Positions 55,731 through 63,867 of a DNA stretch of 64,000 bases are shown here, one piece after another. The translations under genes and the position numbers were made by a program. The stretch is taken from contig MNRS01000028.1 of NCBI GenBank assembly GCA_001916065.1, positions 1-64,000 on the forward strand. The letters run 5' to 3'. A model generated the notes under the pieces. That model was not told the origin of the DNA. It searched no databases and saw only the letters and a program-made list of their open reading frames with translations. The DNA is from Clostridium sp. 28_17 (GTDB lineage Bacteria; Bacillota; Clostridia; TANB77; CAG-508). Every line of letters starts with the position of its first letter. The first letter of the stretch is position 1.

Positions 55731-56838
55731 TTATTTTACAAATATTGTTTTTTGCCTTTTACTGCTTATATTTAATAATATTCCAATTAAAATATAACTT
55801 GTAATCATAGAACTTCCTCCATAGCTTACAAACAACAATGGTACACCTGTTATTGGTAAAAGTCCCATTACCATCCCTATGTTTTCTGTCATATGAAATA
55901 AAAATATTCCAGCTATTCCGGATGCAATCAAGGAACCCTTTGTGTCTTTGGCTGTTTTTGCAATGTAAATCGCTTTTGTGACCAGAAATACATATAGTAC
56001 TATAATTGTTCCGTCCTATTATAAATCCCATTTCTTCGCCAATTACAGAGAAAATAAAGTCTGTTGTTTTTGGGTATAGATATCCTAGTTGTGTTTGATT
56101 TCCTTTTAATAATCCCATTCCTGTTAATTGTCCTGCTCCTATTGCTAGTTTTGATTGAATTATGTTATATCCACTTCCACGTGGGTCTGATTCTGGATTT
56201 AAAAATATATCTATTCTTTTCTTGGCATGATCTGGCAGTACAAAATTGTATAATAGTGGTATTGATATTGTTGCTATCAATATTGTTCCTATTATGTACT
56301 TTTTGTCTATTCCGGCAGTAAATAGCATCATTGCAAGTGCTATACAAAACGCCATTGCTGTACCAAAGTCTGGTTGTTTTATAATTAATAATAATGGTAT
56401 TGCTAATGTTACAAATATTATTAGTAGTCGTGTTGGTTTGTTTATATCTTCTGCATATCTTTCTTGTATTTTTGATATTACATATGTTAAAAACAGTATT
56501 ACTGCTATTTTTGCAAATTCTGATGGTTGGAATGAAAAAAATCCGATGTCAAACCAACTTGTTGCTCCATTTACAGGTTTTGTGAACATTACTGCTATTA
56601 GCAGAATTATAAATATTCCATAAAAAATTGGTGATAGTTTTACTAATGTTTCGTAATTTATTAGCATTACTATTACCATTGCTATTAGACTTATTGCTAA
56701 CCATATTATTTGTTTTTTAAATTCGTCATATTCAGTTTCTTGTGTTGCTGAAAATAGTGCAATAATCCCTATTATTGATAATATAATTGCTACTATTAGC
56801 AACCCCCATTCCATGTTTTTTAATTCTCTTCTTCTCAT
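55731..56838 (-). CDS. rodA: RodA/FtsW-family peptidoglycan glycosyltransferase, +1 frameshift at CGG
   Basis: SEDS-family polytopic membrane enzyme that polymerises lipid II. About ten membrane helices; conserved PSEFAKIAVILFLTYVISKI and the catalytic Asp segment IIKQPDFGTAMAFCIALAMM. Frame is lost after FSVIGEEMGFIIG at an in-frame CGG (56013-56011). Skipping one base continues GTIIVLYVFLVTKAIYIAKT and then ENIGMVMGLLPITGVPLLFV and SYGGSSMITSYILIGILLNI, the family's C-terminal signature. Repaired length 368 is right for RodA. Without the shift the last three helices would be lost. It lies upstream of dusB and downstream of minE, in line with a role in shape and septation. Confidence 0.92.
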
Positions 56839-56878
56839 TAAATCAACTCTTTTTCTTTCTTAATTTTTATGATTTAAC

Positions 56879-57514
56879 TTATTGTTCTTCGTTTTTTGCT
56901 TTTTCTTTATTGTTTTCTGCGTCTTCTATTACGCCGTCTATTATTTCTTTTATTTTTTCTTGTGTTTCAAAGTCTTTTTTATCTTCTAAATTTTTTGTCT
57001 CTTTTTGCTCTGTTTTTTCTGTCTCATCTGCTTTTTTTGTTTCATTTTTTTCTTTCATTTCCTTTGGAGTTTTGTGATCATTTGAGGTCGTTTTTTCGCT
57101 TTCTGTTTTCTTGTCTGTTTTCTCTTCTTTTTCGTTTTGTTTGTTGTTCTCTATTTCTGCTGTTTTTTCTTTGTTTTCTTCTAATTCTTTTTGTCCTATT
57201 TTTCTTGCATCATTTTTTATATTAAGAATAGGAATATTTGCATATAATGCTGGTGCTCCGTTTGTTCCATCATCATTTTCTTTATTTGTTAATCTTACAT
57301 CGATTTCTTTTTCATCAACTTCTATATATTTTTTTATTACATCGATTATTTCTTGTTTCATAAGTTCTAAAAAGTCTGCTGAAACATTTGCTCTGTCTTG
57401 CATTAGCACTAGATGTAATCTTTCTTTTGCTGCATCTTTTGAACTTTCTTGCATTTTTTTATTTTCTTCTTTCTTTCCTATGTTTTTAAAGAAGTTTACT
57501 ATGTTTTCAAACAT
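56879..57514 (-). CDS. minE: Cell division topological specificity factor MinE with long charged C-terminal extension
   Basis: Activates the MinD ATPase and directs the division inhibitor. Residues 1 to about 90 are a normal MinE: membrane-targeting helix FENIVNFFKNIG, KERLHLVLMQDRANVSADFL (MinD-binding helix) and EIIDVIKKYIEVDEKEIDVR. Residues 100-211 are an extra tail composed largely of Lys, Glu, Asn and Thr (DKKTESEKTTSNDHKTPKEM), predicted disordered. MinE proteins are usually about 90 residues, so the tail is unusual. It is co-transcribed with minD 30 bases upstream. Confidence 0.88.
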   Translation of the reverse strand: MFENIVNFFKNIGKKEENKKMQESSKDAAKERLHLVLMQDRANVSADFLELMKQEIIDVIKKYIEVDEKEIDVRLTNKENDDGTNGAPALYANIPILNIKNDARKIGQKELEENKEKTAEIENNKQNEKEEKTDKKTESEKTTSNDHKTPKEMKEKNETKKADETEKTEQKETKNLEDKKDFETQEKIKEIIDGVIEDAENNKEKAKNEEQ

Positions 57515-57544
57515 TATTTCCTATCCCTCCGTTTTGCTTATATA

Positions 57545-58336
57545 TTATTTTTTAAAGAATCTTTTTAAACGTGCCCAAAATCCTTTTTCTCTACCTGGTA
57601 TTGTGATTTCTATTTTTTCTCCTAATACTCTTTTTGCAATTTCTATATATGCTTTTCCTGATGGTGCTTTTTTGTTTTGGATTACTGGCTCACCTTTGTT
57701 TGTTTGTGTTATTATGTATTCATCATCTGGTACTACCCCTATTAGGTCTATTGAAAGTAGGTCTACTATGTCATCAACATCCATCATTTCGCCTTTTCTT
57801 ACCATATTAGGTCTTATTCTGTTTATTACTAATTCAGGATTTTTTATTTCTGATGATTCTAATAGTCCTATAATTCTGTCTGCGTCTCTTATTGCAGAGA
57901 TTTCTGCGGTTGTTACTACTATTGCTCTGTCTGCTCCTGCAATAGCATTTTTAAATCCTTGTTCTATTCCAGCGGGGCAATCTATTAGTATATAGTCAAA
58001 TTCTTCTTTTAATTTGTCTGTTAAATTTTTCATTTGTTCTTCATTTACTGCACTTTTGTCTCTTGTTTGTGCGGCTGGTAGTAGGTATAATTCTTTAAAT
58101 CTTTTATCTTTTATTAATGCTTGTCTTAGTTTGCATTTTTCTTCTACAACGTCTACTATATCATATACAATTCTATTTTCTAGTCCCATTACTACATCTA
58201 GGTTTCTTAAACCAATGTCTGTATCTATTAAACATACTTTTTTTCCTTCTACTGCTAAACTTGAACCTAAATTTGCTGTTGTTGTTGTTTTTCCTACTCC
58301 ACCTTTTCCTGATGTTATAACTATTACTTCTCCCAT
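57545..58336 (-). CDS. minD: Septum site-determining ATPase MinD
   Basis: Deviant Walker A ATPase that binds the membrane and positions the septum. VITSGKGGVGKTTTTANLGS at residues 5-24, DTDIGLRNLDVVMGLENRIV, YILIDCPAGIEQGFKNAIAG and the C-terminal amphipathic helix EKGFWARLKRFFKK. Start ATG 58336 with AAGGAGG upstream; 263 residues, normal. No MinC gene is present in this window. Confidence 0.96.
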   Translation of the reverse strand: MGEVIVITSGKGGVGKTTTTANLGSSLAVEGKKVCLIDTDIGLRNLDVVMGLENRIVYDIVDVVEEKCKLRQALIKDKRFKELYLLPAAQTRDKSAVNEEQMKNLTDKLKEEFDYILIDCPAGIEQGFKNAIAGADRAIVVTTAEISAIRDADRIIGLLESSEIKNPELVINRIRPNMVRKGEMMDVDDIVDLLSIDLIGVVPDDEYIITQTNKGEPVIQNKKAPSGKAYIEIAKRVLGEKIEITIPGREKGFWARLKRFFKK

Positions 58337-58473
58337 AATTTTCCTCCTTAGGATTTTAAAAAACACTCATTTTTTTATGTATATATAATACAACGAAAAG
58401 GCTTAATTGTCAATTGGTTTTACAGGAATATTTCAAAAATATTACAGAATGATTACATATTGTAATGCCTAAA

Positions 58474-58516
58474 AAAGAGCCCCTTTTTATACTTACAAGT
58501 ATACTTTGAGGTTCTT
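58474..58516 (-). terminator. Terminator downstream of the pseudopilin gene
   Basis: Imperfect hairpin with AAGAACC and GGGCTCTT arms around a paired AAGTATAC core, followed on the minus strand by TTTTTTAGG, some 50 bases past the stop at 58565. Confidence 0.65.
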
Positions 58517-58564
58517 AATTTTTTTATTTATTGTTATCTATATAAAATTTGGGTTATATTTTTA

Positions 58565-59392
58565 CTATTTTCCATCTTCAATTTTTGTATATTGAACTTT
58601 TCCTTCTGGATTTCTAAAATATCCTTTATTTGCATTTACACTTTTTAAGAAATCTTCTTTATTTTGGTTTTTGTCTAATTTTATGCTAGTTGGCAAAGTA
58701 TCCATTTCTACTATTTGTTTTGTCCATATAAATTGATTTGTGCTTTGTCCATCTATTGTATCATCTTTTTTGTTTGAAATTACTATGCTTTCACTTTCAC
58801 TAACGCTTGGGCTCTTGCCTATATAATAGTAATTCTCTGGAATTAATATTCCATCAATATATCTTAAGTCTACAACTGTTTCATCTGGAATTGTGTAGTC
58901 AGTGTAATACATTTTTACGCTGTTTTTGTCTTGTATTGACACACCTTTTGCATAAAAGATATTGTGACTATTTTTATTTATTATATATAAATCTTTGTAT
59001 TGGTCTGCTTTTTCTGGATTTTCTTTTGTTATTGTTGTATCATTTATTATTTTTTCATAATCGTTTCCGTAATTAAGTGTTATCCCCTTCATTGCCTCTA
59101 AGTCTATTACATAAAAATCCCCTGTATCGTTGTTTTTACTTAATACATTTGAAAGTCCACTTGGTTTTGTGTATTTAATTTTTGCTGGTATTTCTCCGTA
59201 TTCTTCATAGTAGTCTGTTACTTTGGTTCTTAACAGGTCTATATCATTATATAAATTTGTTAATTTTTTTATTCTAGTTGAGTCTTCTACGTTATATATT
59301 AGTGTTCCTGTTATAATCATTAGTGTTATTACTGTTATTACTAATATTGTCAATGTTACACCTTTTTCCTGTTTTATTTTGTTTTTCATCAT
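58565..59392 (-). CDS. Pseudopilin-like protein with prepilin N-terminus
   Basis: A 275-residue secreted protein. The N-terminus has a type IV prepilin signal: basic stretch MMKNKIKQEKG, cleavage after Gly, then VTLTILVITVITLMIITGTL. A helical stretch (VEDSTRIKKLTNLYNDIDLL) follows. The C-terminal part is a beta-rich domain that I do not recognise. Start ATG 59392 behind GGAGAATG. It lies between minD and spoIVFB but has its own terminator, so it is likely an accessory secreted or surface component. It lacks the variable patch of proteins A and B. Confidence 0.7.
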   Translation of the reverse strand: MMKNKIKQEKGVTLTILVITVITLMIITGTLIYNVEDSTRIKKLTNLYNDIDLLRTKVTDYYEEYGEIPAKIKYTKPSGLSNVLSKNNDTGDFYVIDLEAMKGITLNYGNDYEKIINDTTITKENPEKADQYKDLYIINKNSHNIFYAKGVSIQDKNSVKMYYTDYTIPDETVVDLRYIDGILIPENYYYIGKSPSVSESESIVISNKKDDTIDGQSTNQFIWTKQIVEMDTLPTSIKLDKNQNKEDFLKSVNANKGYFRNPEGKVQYTKIEDGK

Positions 59393-59511
59393 TGGCATTC
59401 TCCTTTTTTTCTTTAGTATAGTTTACTATTTTTTTATTTGTTTTTCAAGTAGTTTTTCTTTTTTTATTTTTGTTTTTATTGTTTTTGTGTTACCAGTCAC
59501 AGTCCGTAAAA

Positions 59512-60156
59512 TTATTGTTCTAGTGCTTCATATATTTTCTTTCTTTGTTGATATTTTTTATCTTCTTTTAAAATGAGATACCATAAATACATGCAAATCA
59601 ATATAAATGCTATGTTGTGGACATGTAAAATTAATATACTTGCTATTATTGTTAGTATTGTTACTGTTATTTTTGATATTATATTTATATATTTTTCTGC
59701 TTTTTGTTTTCCTATGTTTATATGTAAAATTCCTTTTAAAATTCTTCCTCCATCTAATGGATATATTGGTAATAGGTTAAATATCACTATTAAAAAGTTT
59801 GTGTATATTATTGTAAGTGCCTTAAATAATTCTATATTTAGATTTAATATAATGACAATAACTATAAAGTTTGTAATTGGTCCTGCAAGTGCTACTAATA
59901 TTTTTTTGATTTCTAATTGATTTCCTTTTTTTATTTTTTTATTGTATTCTTCTGGCTTTATTTTGAACGATATTGCTACACCAAATGGCATTAGTTCTAA
60001 TTTTTCTGGTTGCATTCCTACCAATAATCCTGTTAGCAAATGCCCTAATTCATGTATTAGTGCAAATAGCATTAATATGGAATATATTTCTATTTGCCTT
60101 GTAAAATAAAATATTATTAAGAAAATAAATATTTTTAAATCGATTCTAAATCTCAT
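59512..60156 (-). CDS. spoIVFB: SpoIVFB-like intramembrane metalloprotease
   Basis: Site-2 protease family (M50B), which in sporulation removes the pro-sequence of SigK in the mother-cell membrane. The zinc motif HELGHLL (residues 40-46) and the second motif NLLPIYPLDGGRILKGILH near residue 128 are both intact; about five membrane helices. Length 214 is short but normal for clostridial SpoIVFB. It follows the SpoIVFA-like M23 gene, as in Bacillus spoIVFA-spoIVFB. No sigK gene is in the window. Confidence 0.9.
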   Translation of the reverse strand: MRFRIDLKIFIFLIIFYFTRQIEIYSILMLFALIHELGHLLTGLLVGMQPEKLELMPFGVAISFKIKPEEYNKKIKKGNQLEIKKILVALAGPITNFIVIVIILNLNIELFKALTIIYTNFLIVIFNLLPIYPLDGGRILKGILHINIGKQKAEKYINIISKITVTILTIIASILILHVHNIAFILICMYLWYLILKEDKKYQQRKKIYEALEQ

Positions 60157-60256
60157 ATTATTTTTCCTTTTTTTTATTTAGGTTTTATGCTACCTATAAG
60201 CATTTTTATATCATATAGAATTTTTTCGTACTATAATAAATTTATTTAAAAATTTA

Positions 60257-61162
60257 TTATAGTTCTAATATTTTTTGTGGGTCTATCGTTTTCTCCGAAA
60301 TTCTTATTTCAAAATGCAAATGTGGTCCTGTGGAATTCCCAGTTGAACCTACTTCTGCAATTTCTTGTCCTTGTGTTACTTGGTCTCCCTGTTTAACATA
60401 TAAGCTATTGCAATGTGCATATATTATACTTACTTCTCCTATTTGAATTTTTAAGTGTTTGCCATAGTCTCCTTCTTCTGATGCTATTACAACTTCCCCT
60501 GATGTTGCAGATTTTATCTTTGTTCCTAAATTTGATGCAATATCAACTCCTGTATGGTTTTTAGGTACTGTTGATGTTGTGGGCTCTCTTTGTCCATATT
60601 TTGAACTTATTGTTCCTTCTATTGGTTTTATAAATGTTGTTGTATTTTTTATATTTTCTATATCTTGTTCTTCTTGTGTTTTTACTTGTGATGTTTGTTC
60701 ATTTTCTTGTATATTTTGTTGATTTTCTTGTGTGTTTTCCTCATTTGATTTCTGTTCATTTTGAACATTTTCTTCTGCTCCACCTATTCCATTTTTTTCT
60801 TGATTTTCCGTTGTTTCATTTTTTTCTGCTTTATTTTTTATATTTATAATTACCTGATTTATGTTGTTTTTTCCATTTTTATAAAACTCCTCAAAATTTA
60901 TATCATATGATAAAACTTCTTGTACTTTGTTTAAAAATTCTTGTGAAAATATGTAGTTGTTGTTTTGTATTATATAAATTACGCCATATATTAAAAGGCT
61001 TATAATTATTTGTATTACCATTTTCTTTAATAGTTTTAATTCCTTTTTATTATCATTATTTATTGATACTGTTGTGGTTTTAGGCATTGTGCCTTCTTTT
61101 CTTCTTACATATATTTCTTCTGCCCTTCTTATCTTGTCTTCTACAGACATTGTTCTTTCCAT
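60257..61162 (-). CDS. spoIVFA: SpoIVFA-like M23 protein
   Basis: A 301-residue bitopic protein: cytoplasmic basic N-terminus, one membrane helix near residues 51-65 (IIISLLIYGVIYIIQ), a Gln/Asn/Glu-rich linker at 110-170, and an M23 domain (TFIKPIEGTISSKYGQREPT, NHTGVDIASNLGTKIKSATS, STGPHLHFEIRISEKTIDP). SpoIVFA anchors and regulates SpoIVFB; the M23 domain with ligands present here is common in Clostridia. Start ATG 61162 with AAAGGG upstream. Its position before spoIVFB is the main evidence for the name. Confidence 0.82.
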   Translation of the reverse strand: MERTMSVEDKIRRAEEIYVRRKEGTMPKTTTVSINNDNKKELKLLKKMVIQIIISLLIYGVIYIIQNNNYIFSQEFLNKVQEVLSYDINFEEFYKNGKNNINQVIINIKNKAEKNETTENQEKNGIGGAEENVQNEQKSNEENTQENQQNIQENEQTSQVKTQEEQDIENIKNTTTFIKPIEGTISSKYGQREPTTSTVPKNHTGVDIASNLGTKIKSATSGEVVIASEEGDYGKHLKIQIGEVSIIYAHCNSLYVKQGDQVTQGQEIAEVGSTGNSTGPHLHFEIRISEKTIDPQKILEL

Positions 61163-61294
61163 ATTTTATTTCATCCCTTTCAAAAATGGTTGTTTCTTTA
61201 TTTCTTTTAAACTATATGTTATTTTGTTTTGTTTTATGATAAGAAGTGGACAAGAATAAATTTGTTTCTTGAAGTTTTTCATAAACAAAAAAAG

Positions 61295-61321
61295 CAGGTA
61301 ATTACCTACTTAAATTACCTG
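61295..61321 (-). terminator. Terminator downstream of the tail-anchored protein gene
   Basis: 9-bp perfect stem CAGGTAATT/AATTACCTG with a 9-base loop, then T7 on the minus strand, 8 bases past the stop. Confidence 0.85.
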
Positions 61322-61328
61322 TTATGCA

Positions 61329-61670
61329 TTAAAATATGATTACAATTGCTTGAATTATACACAATAATGTTGTTGCTATTGCATATTTTTTCAATTTTTT
61401 ATATTTTCCATCTGTATCTTTACTAATTATTATTTTGTCATTTTCTTTATTTTCTATTTTGGAAATGTAGTTATTTACTATCATTTCTGCTTCTTTTAAA
61501 ATATATTCTTTGTCTTTTTTATTCTCTTGATTTTCTAATATTTTTTTGTTTTCTATTTTTTGAAGCTTTTTCGTTTTTTTATTTGCTTTTAGCACTATTA
61601 TTGCTTCATCCACAATGTTTGATGGCAAGTTTTTTAGTACTACCATATTTTTTAAATTACTTGTTTCCAT
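61329..61670 (-). CDS. Tail-anchored small protein of unknown function
   Basis: A 113-residue protein with a Lys/Glu/Asn-rich cytoplasmic part (residues 1-95) and a single C-terminal membrane helix (AIATTLLCIIQAIVIIF) ending at the last residue. Topology would be N-inside with a C-terminal anchor. Family not recognised. It stands alone between the SpoIVFA-like and TVP38 genes. A GGAGG site precedes the ATG. Confidence 0.6.
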   Translation of the reverse strand: METSNLKNMVVLKNLPSNIVDEAIIVLKANKKTKKLQKIENKKILENQENKKDKEYILKEAEMIVNNYISKIENKENDKIIISKDTDGKYKKLKKYAIATTLLCIIQAIVIIF

Positions 61671-61782
61671 TTGTACCTCCTCAAAATATGTATTTGTTAT
61701 ATTTTTCCCATATTTTTTTGAGGTTATACATTAGGCCATTAATGTATTTTTATCCATTGTTTTTTATTGTTGTTTGTGTATT

Positions 61783-62514
61783 TTACATTTCTTTATTTTT
61801 TACTGTTTTTATTACATCTTCTGTTACTTTGTTTTTATCAAATTTATTTACAATATATATCACTACAAAAGTTAATGCAAATGTTATAACATATGCTAAT
61901 ATGCTAACCTGCCATTTTCCTTGCAATAATTTATTTCCTGCTATTGTTGATGATATTATTGATGGAAATCTTAGTAATGTTGCTAGTGCCAGAAATCTTG
62001 ATGTTTTTATTGGTAGTAGTCCCCCTATATATACTAGTAAGTCTTTTGGAGTTCCTGGTATTAGAAATAATAATGCCATTACAGTTTCTATTTTTTGTGG
62101 GTCTTTAAATAGTTTGCTATTTTCTAATTTGTTTACTTTCTCTTTTGGGAAGAATTCATATATAAAGTCTCTTCCATATTTTTTTACAAAGAAATATATC
62201 ATGGCAGTTACTATAAATACTGATATCATTAAAAATATTGTTCCCCATATTGGTCCAAAACATATCCCTGCTAGTAATTCTACTGGTTCACCAGGCAATA
62301 CTGCCAATACAACTTGTGCTAATTCTAATCCAAAAAGTATTAACATTCCTGTTAGTCCTGAGTTTGTTATTTTTTCTTTAAATTCGGCTTGGCCTTCTGG
62401 TGTGTTTATTTGTTTTATTATTGGTATCATATATATTGTGGCGATTACTAATATTGCTATTGTTATTATTAGTGCTATTAGTTTCATTGCTTGTGCTTTG
62501 TTTATTTTTTTCAT
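61783..62514 (-). CDS. TVP38/TMEM64 family membrane protein (DedA superfamily)
   Basis: A 243-residue membrane protein with about six hydrophobic segments, including the family block VVLAVLPGEPVELLAGICFG followed by GPIWGTIFLMISVFIVTAM and MALLFLIPGTPKDLLVYIGG. DedA/TVP38 proteins are thought to be lipid scramblases or transporters of undecaprenyl and phospholipids. Length and motif set are typical. It is a single gene; the ATG follows AAGAAGG. Confidence 0.88.
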   Translation of the reverse strand: MKKINKAQAMKLIALIITIAILVIATIYMIPIIKQINTPEGQAEFKEKITNSGLTGMLILFGLELAQVVLAVLPGEPVELLAGICFGPIWGTIFLMISVFIVTAMIYFFVKKYGRDFIYEFFPKEKVNKLENSKLFKDPQKIETVMALLFLIPGTPKDLLVYIGGLLPIKTSRFLALATLLRFPSIISSTIAGNKLLQGKWQVSILAYVITFALTFVVIYIVNKFDKNKVTEDVIKTVKNKEM

Positions 62515-62657
62515 TTATTGGCCTTCTTTCAATTTTGTTTTGGATATTTTATATCATTTTTTTGTAAATTTCAAGTGTTGGTTTTATGTTGGTTCTTAGT
62601 ATAATATATGATTTAATTAATATTTTTTGTGCTTTGTCATTTTTTGTCGTTTTTTAA

Positions 62658-62686
62658 TTGACAAGGCTTTTATTAGGTGATAAAAT
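62658..62686 (+). promoter_or_regulatory. Promoter of the 62726 gene
   Basis: TTGACA (62658-62663) and TAAAAT (62681-62686) spaced by 17 bases, 40 bases upstream of the start codon. Confidence 0.7.
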
Positions 62687-62725
62687 TTTTATGATAATAA
62701 AAACTAAAAAGTGAGGTACAATTTT

Positions 62726-63229
62726 ATGGAAAATGGAAATTTATTTTCTAAAAATGATGCAATCACCTCTTCCGGTGTAGCATCAAAATCAAATTTACAA
62801 AATCTGATTAAGCGGACAAATGAGGAATTAGACCGTTTGAATCAGGCAATTCAATCTGTAAAGACTTCTGAGTTCATTGATAAGAAAAAGGCCAAATTTA
62901 TAGAAAAGGTTTTGAGCAAATATCGTTCTTCTATTGTAAACGTAGATGCTTTTTCATTAACTACCGAAAAGTCTATTTGGTTTAATGCCAAAGAATATTT
63001 TATTGATTCGGATTGTAACAAACTTACTGATAAGGATTCTTCCGAGTTCTCAGGTTTTGTGGGACAAGATATTTATTTGGATATGAAGAATTTTTCTAAT
63101 GCTTCTATAGAACTCTTAAATGCAACTATGCAATCTGATTTTTCTTTTTATATAAAGAATATTAATATTAAAAGTTCTTCTCCAGAGGAATTGCCTTCAC
63201 AATTTGAACTTGTGATTGATATTAAGTAA
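62726..63229 (+). CDS. Small protein of unknown function, carries an in-frame CGG
   Basis: A 167-residue soluble protein: helical N-terminus (SKSNLQNLIKRTNEELDRLN, VKTSEFIDKKKAKFIEKVLS) followed by a beta-rich half (FVGQDIYLDMKNFSNASIEL, EELPSQFELVIDIK). Family not recognised. It is one of the short plus-strand accessory genes with its own promoter and terminator. Start ATG 62726 with AGGT upstream. Codon 30 is CGG (62813-62815) and must be read in frame, since a +1 shift would hit a stop a few codons later. Confidence 0.65.
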   Translation: MENGNLFSKNDAITSSGVASKSNLQNLIKRTNEELDRLNQAIQSVKTSEFIDKKKAKFIEKVLSKYRSSIVNVDAFSLTTEKSIWFNAKEYFIDSDCNKLTDKDSSEFSGFVGQDIYLDMKNFSNASIELLNATMQSDFSFYIKNINIKSSSPEELPSQFELVIDIK

Positions 63230-63242
63230 GATTGATAAAAAA

Positions 63243-63264
63243 GACCGCCGAATGGTGGTCTTTT
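63243..63264 (+). terminator. Terminator of the 62726 gene
   Basis: GACCGCC/GGTGGTC stem (one G-U pair) flanked by AAAA and TTTT, starting 13 bases after the stop. Confidence 0.75.
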
Positions 63265-63415
63265 CCAGTTTTATTGAAGGTGACAGTCAGGTTGAGTGTA
63301 TCCTGTATCCCTCTTGTATTCTGTACTTTTGTATTGAAAAAACCTTATTTTAACACATTTTTAACCCAATAATTTTAATTTTATATAACATATTGTAACA
63401 CACTCTAAAAATTCA

Positions 63416-63445
63416 TTGACAAATAATTTAATTAGGGTGTATAAT
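63416..63445 (+). promoter_or_regulatory. Promoter of the antitoxin antisense RNA
   Basis: Perfect TTGACA (63416-63421) and TATAAT (63440-63445) with 18-base spacing, reading into the 3' end of the toxin transcription unit. Confidence 0.8.
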
Positions 63446-63451
63446 GTAGAT

Positions 63452-63541
63452 AGAAAATGAGAACACAAATAATGTGTGTTACCTAAAAAATTTTAAGGAT
63501 ACACCACTAGCTCTGTGAAAGCGTATGTGGTGTATTTTTTA
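63452..63541 (+). ncRNA. Antisense RNA antitoxin of a type I toxin-antitoxin pair
   Basis: Inferred transcript from the strong plus-strand promoter to the hairpin ATACACCAC/GTGGTGTAT plus T run (63499-63540). It contains no reading frame and is antisense to the 3' part of the toxin mRNA, the standard layout of TxpA/RatA and BsrG/SR4 systems. The same hairpin serves as terminator for the toxin mRNA in the opposite direction. Confidence 0.7.
63499..63540. terminator. Shared bidirectional terminator of toxin and antitoxin RNAs
   Basis: Nine-bp perfect stem (63499-63507 with 63527-63535) with a 19-base loop; TTTTTT follows on the plus strand. On the minus strand ATCC and AAAATTTTTT follow, so it also ends the toxin mRNA. 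Confidence 0.75.
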
Positions 63542-63646
63542 TTGTTGCTTATTTGATAGTATTATGTATATAACACTTAATAAGGCAACGTTTATAGTTA
63601 TTGAAATCATAAATCCTATTATTAAGAACATTAAAAAATCTAACAT
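63539..63646 (-). CDS. Small hydrophobic type I toxin peptide
   Basis: A 35-residue peptide, MLDFLMFLIIGFMISITINV then ALLSVIYIILSNKQQ: one membrane helix with a short polar/basic tail, the profile of holin-like type I toxins (TxpA, BsrG, Fst group). A very strong GGAGG site lies 9 bases upstream of the ATG, and the SD-containing GGAGGTGGTG can pair with the ACACCAC arm of the 3' hairpin, which would hide it in the full-length mRNA. An antisense RNA overlaps the 3' end. The peptide is short, so the call rests on this architecture. Confidence 0.72.
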   Translation of the reverse strand: MLDFLMFLIIGFMISITINVALLSVIYIILSNKQQ

Positions 63647-63730
63647 ATAAACACCACCTCCAATCTCTCAACTATTGTTGAGGAATTAAAGGTAACACCC
63701 ACATCTGCTTTTATCTCATTTCCTATGAAA

Positions 63731-63759
63731 ATTATATTACAACATTTTTCTTGGAAAAA
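63731..63759 (-). promoter_or_regulatory. Candidate promoter of the toxin mRNA
   Basis: A perfect -10 TATAAT on the minus strand (63731-63736) lies about 85 bases upstream of the toxin ATG; the -35 (TTTTTC at 17 bases or TTGTTT at 20) is weak. A CTCAAC/GTTGAG hairpin (63666-63681) forms in the 5' leader. Confidence 0.5.
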
Positions 63760-63820
63760 CAAGCGAACATAGTAAAATTTTACAAATAATTATTTTACTA
63801 TATTTTTAGCAAAAAAATTT

Positions 63821-63866
63821 AAAAATCGATAAAATGCTAATATACCAACGTTTTATCGATTTTTTA
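63821..63866 (-). terminator. Terminator of the tRNA-Gly-tRNA-Cys unit
   Basis: 14-bp inverted repeat with AAAATCGATAAAA and TTTTATCGATTTT arms and a 16-base loop, starting 2 bases past the CCA end of tRNA-Cys, with T runs on the minus strand. Confidence 0.85.
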
Positions 63867-63867
63867 T

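Noticed and set aside
61583..62599. Plus-strand open frame of 338 codons opposite the TVP38 gene
   Set aside because: Mirror of the membrane protein gene; no start signal and composition of an antisense frame.
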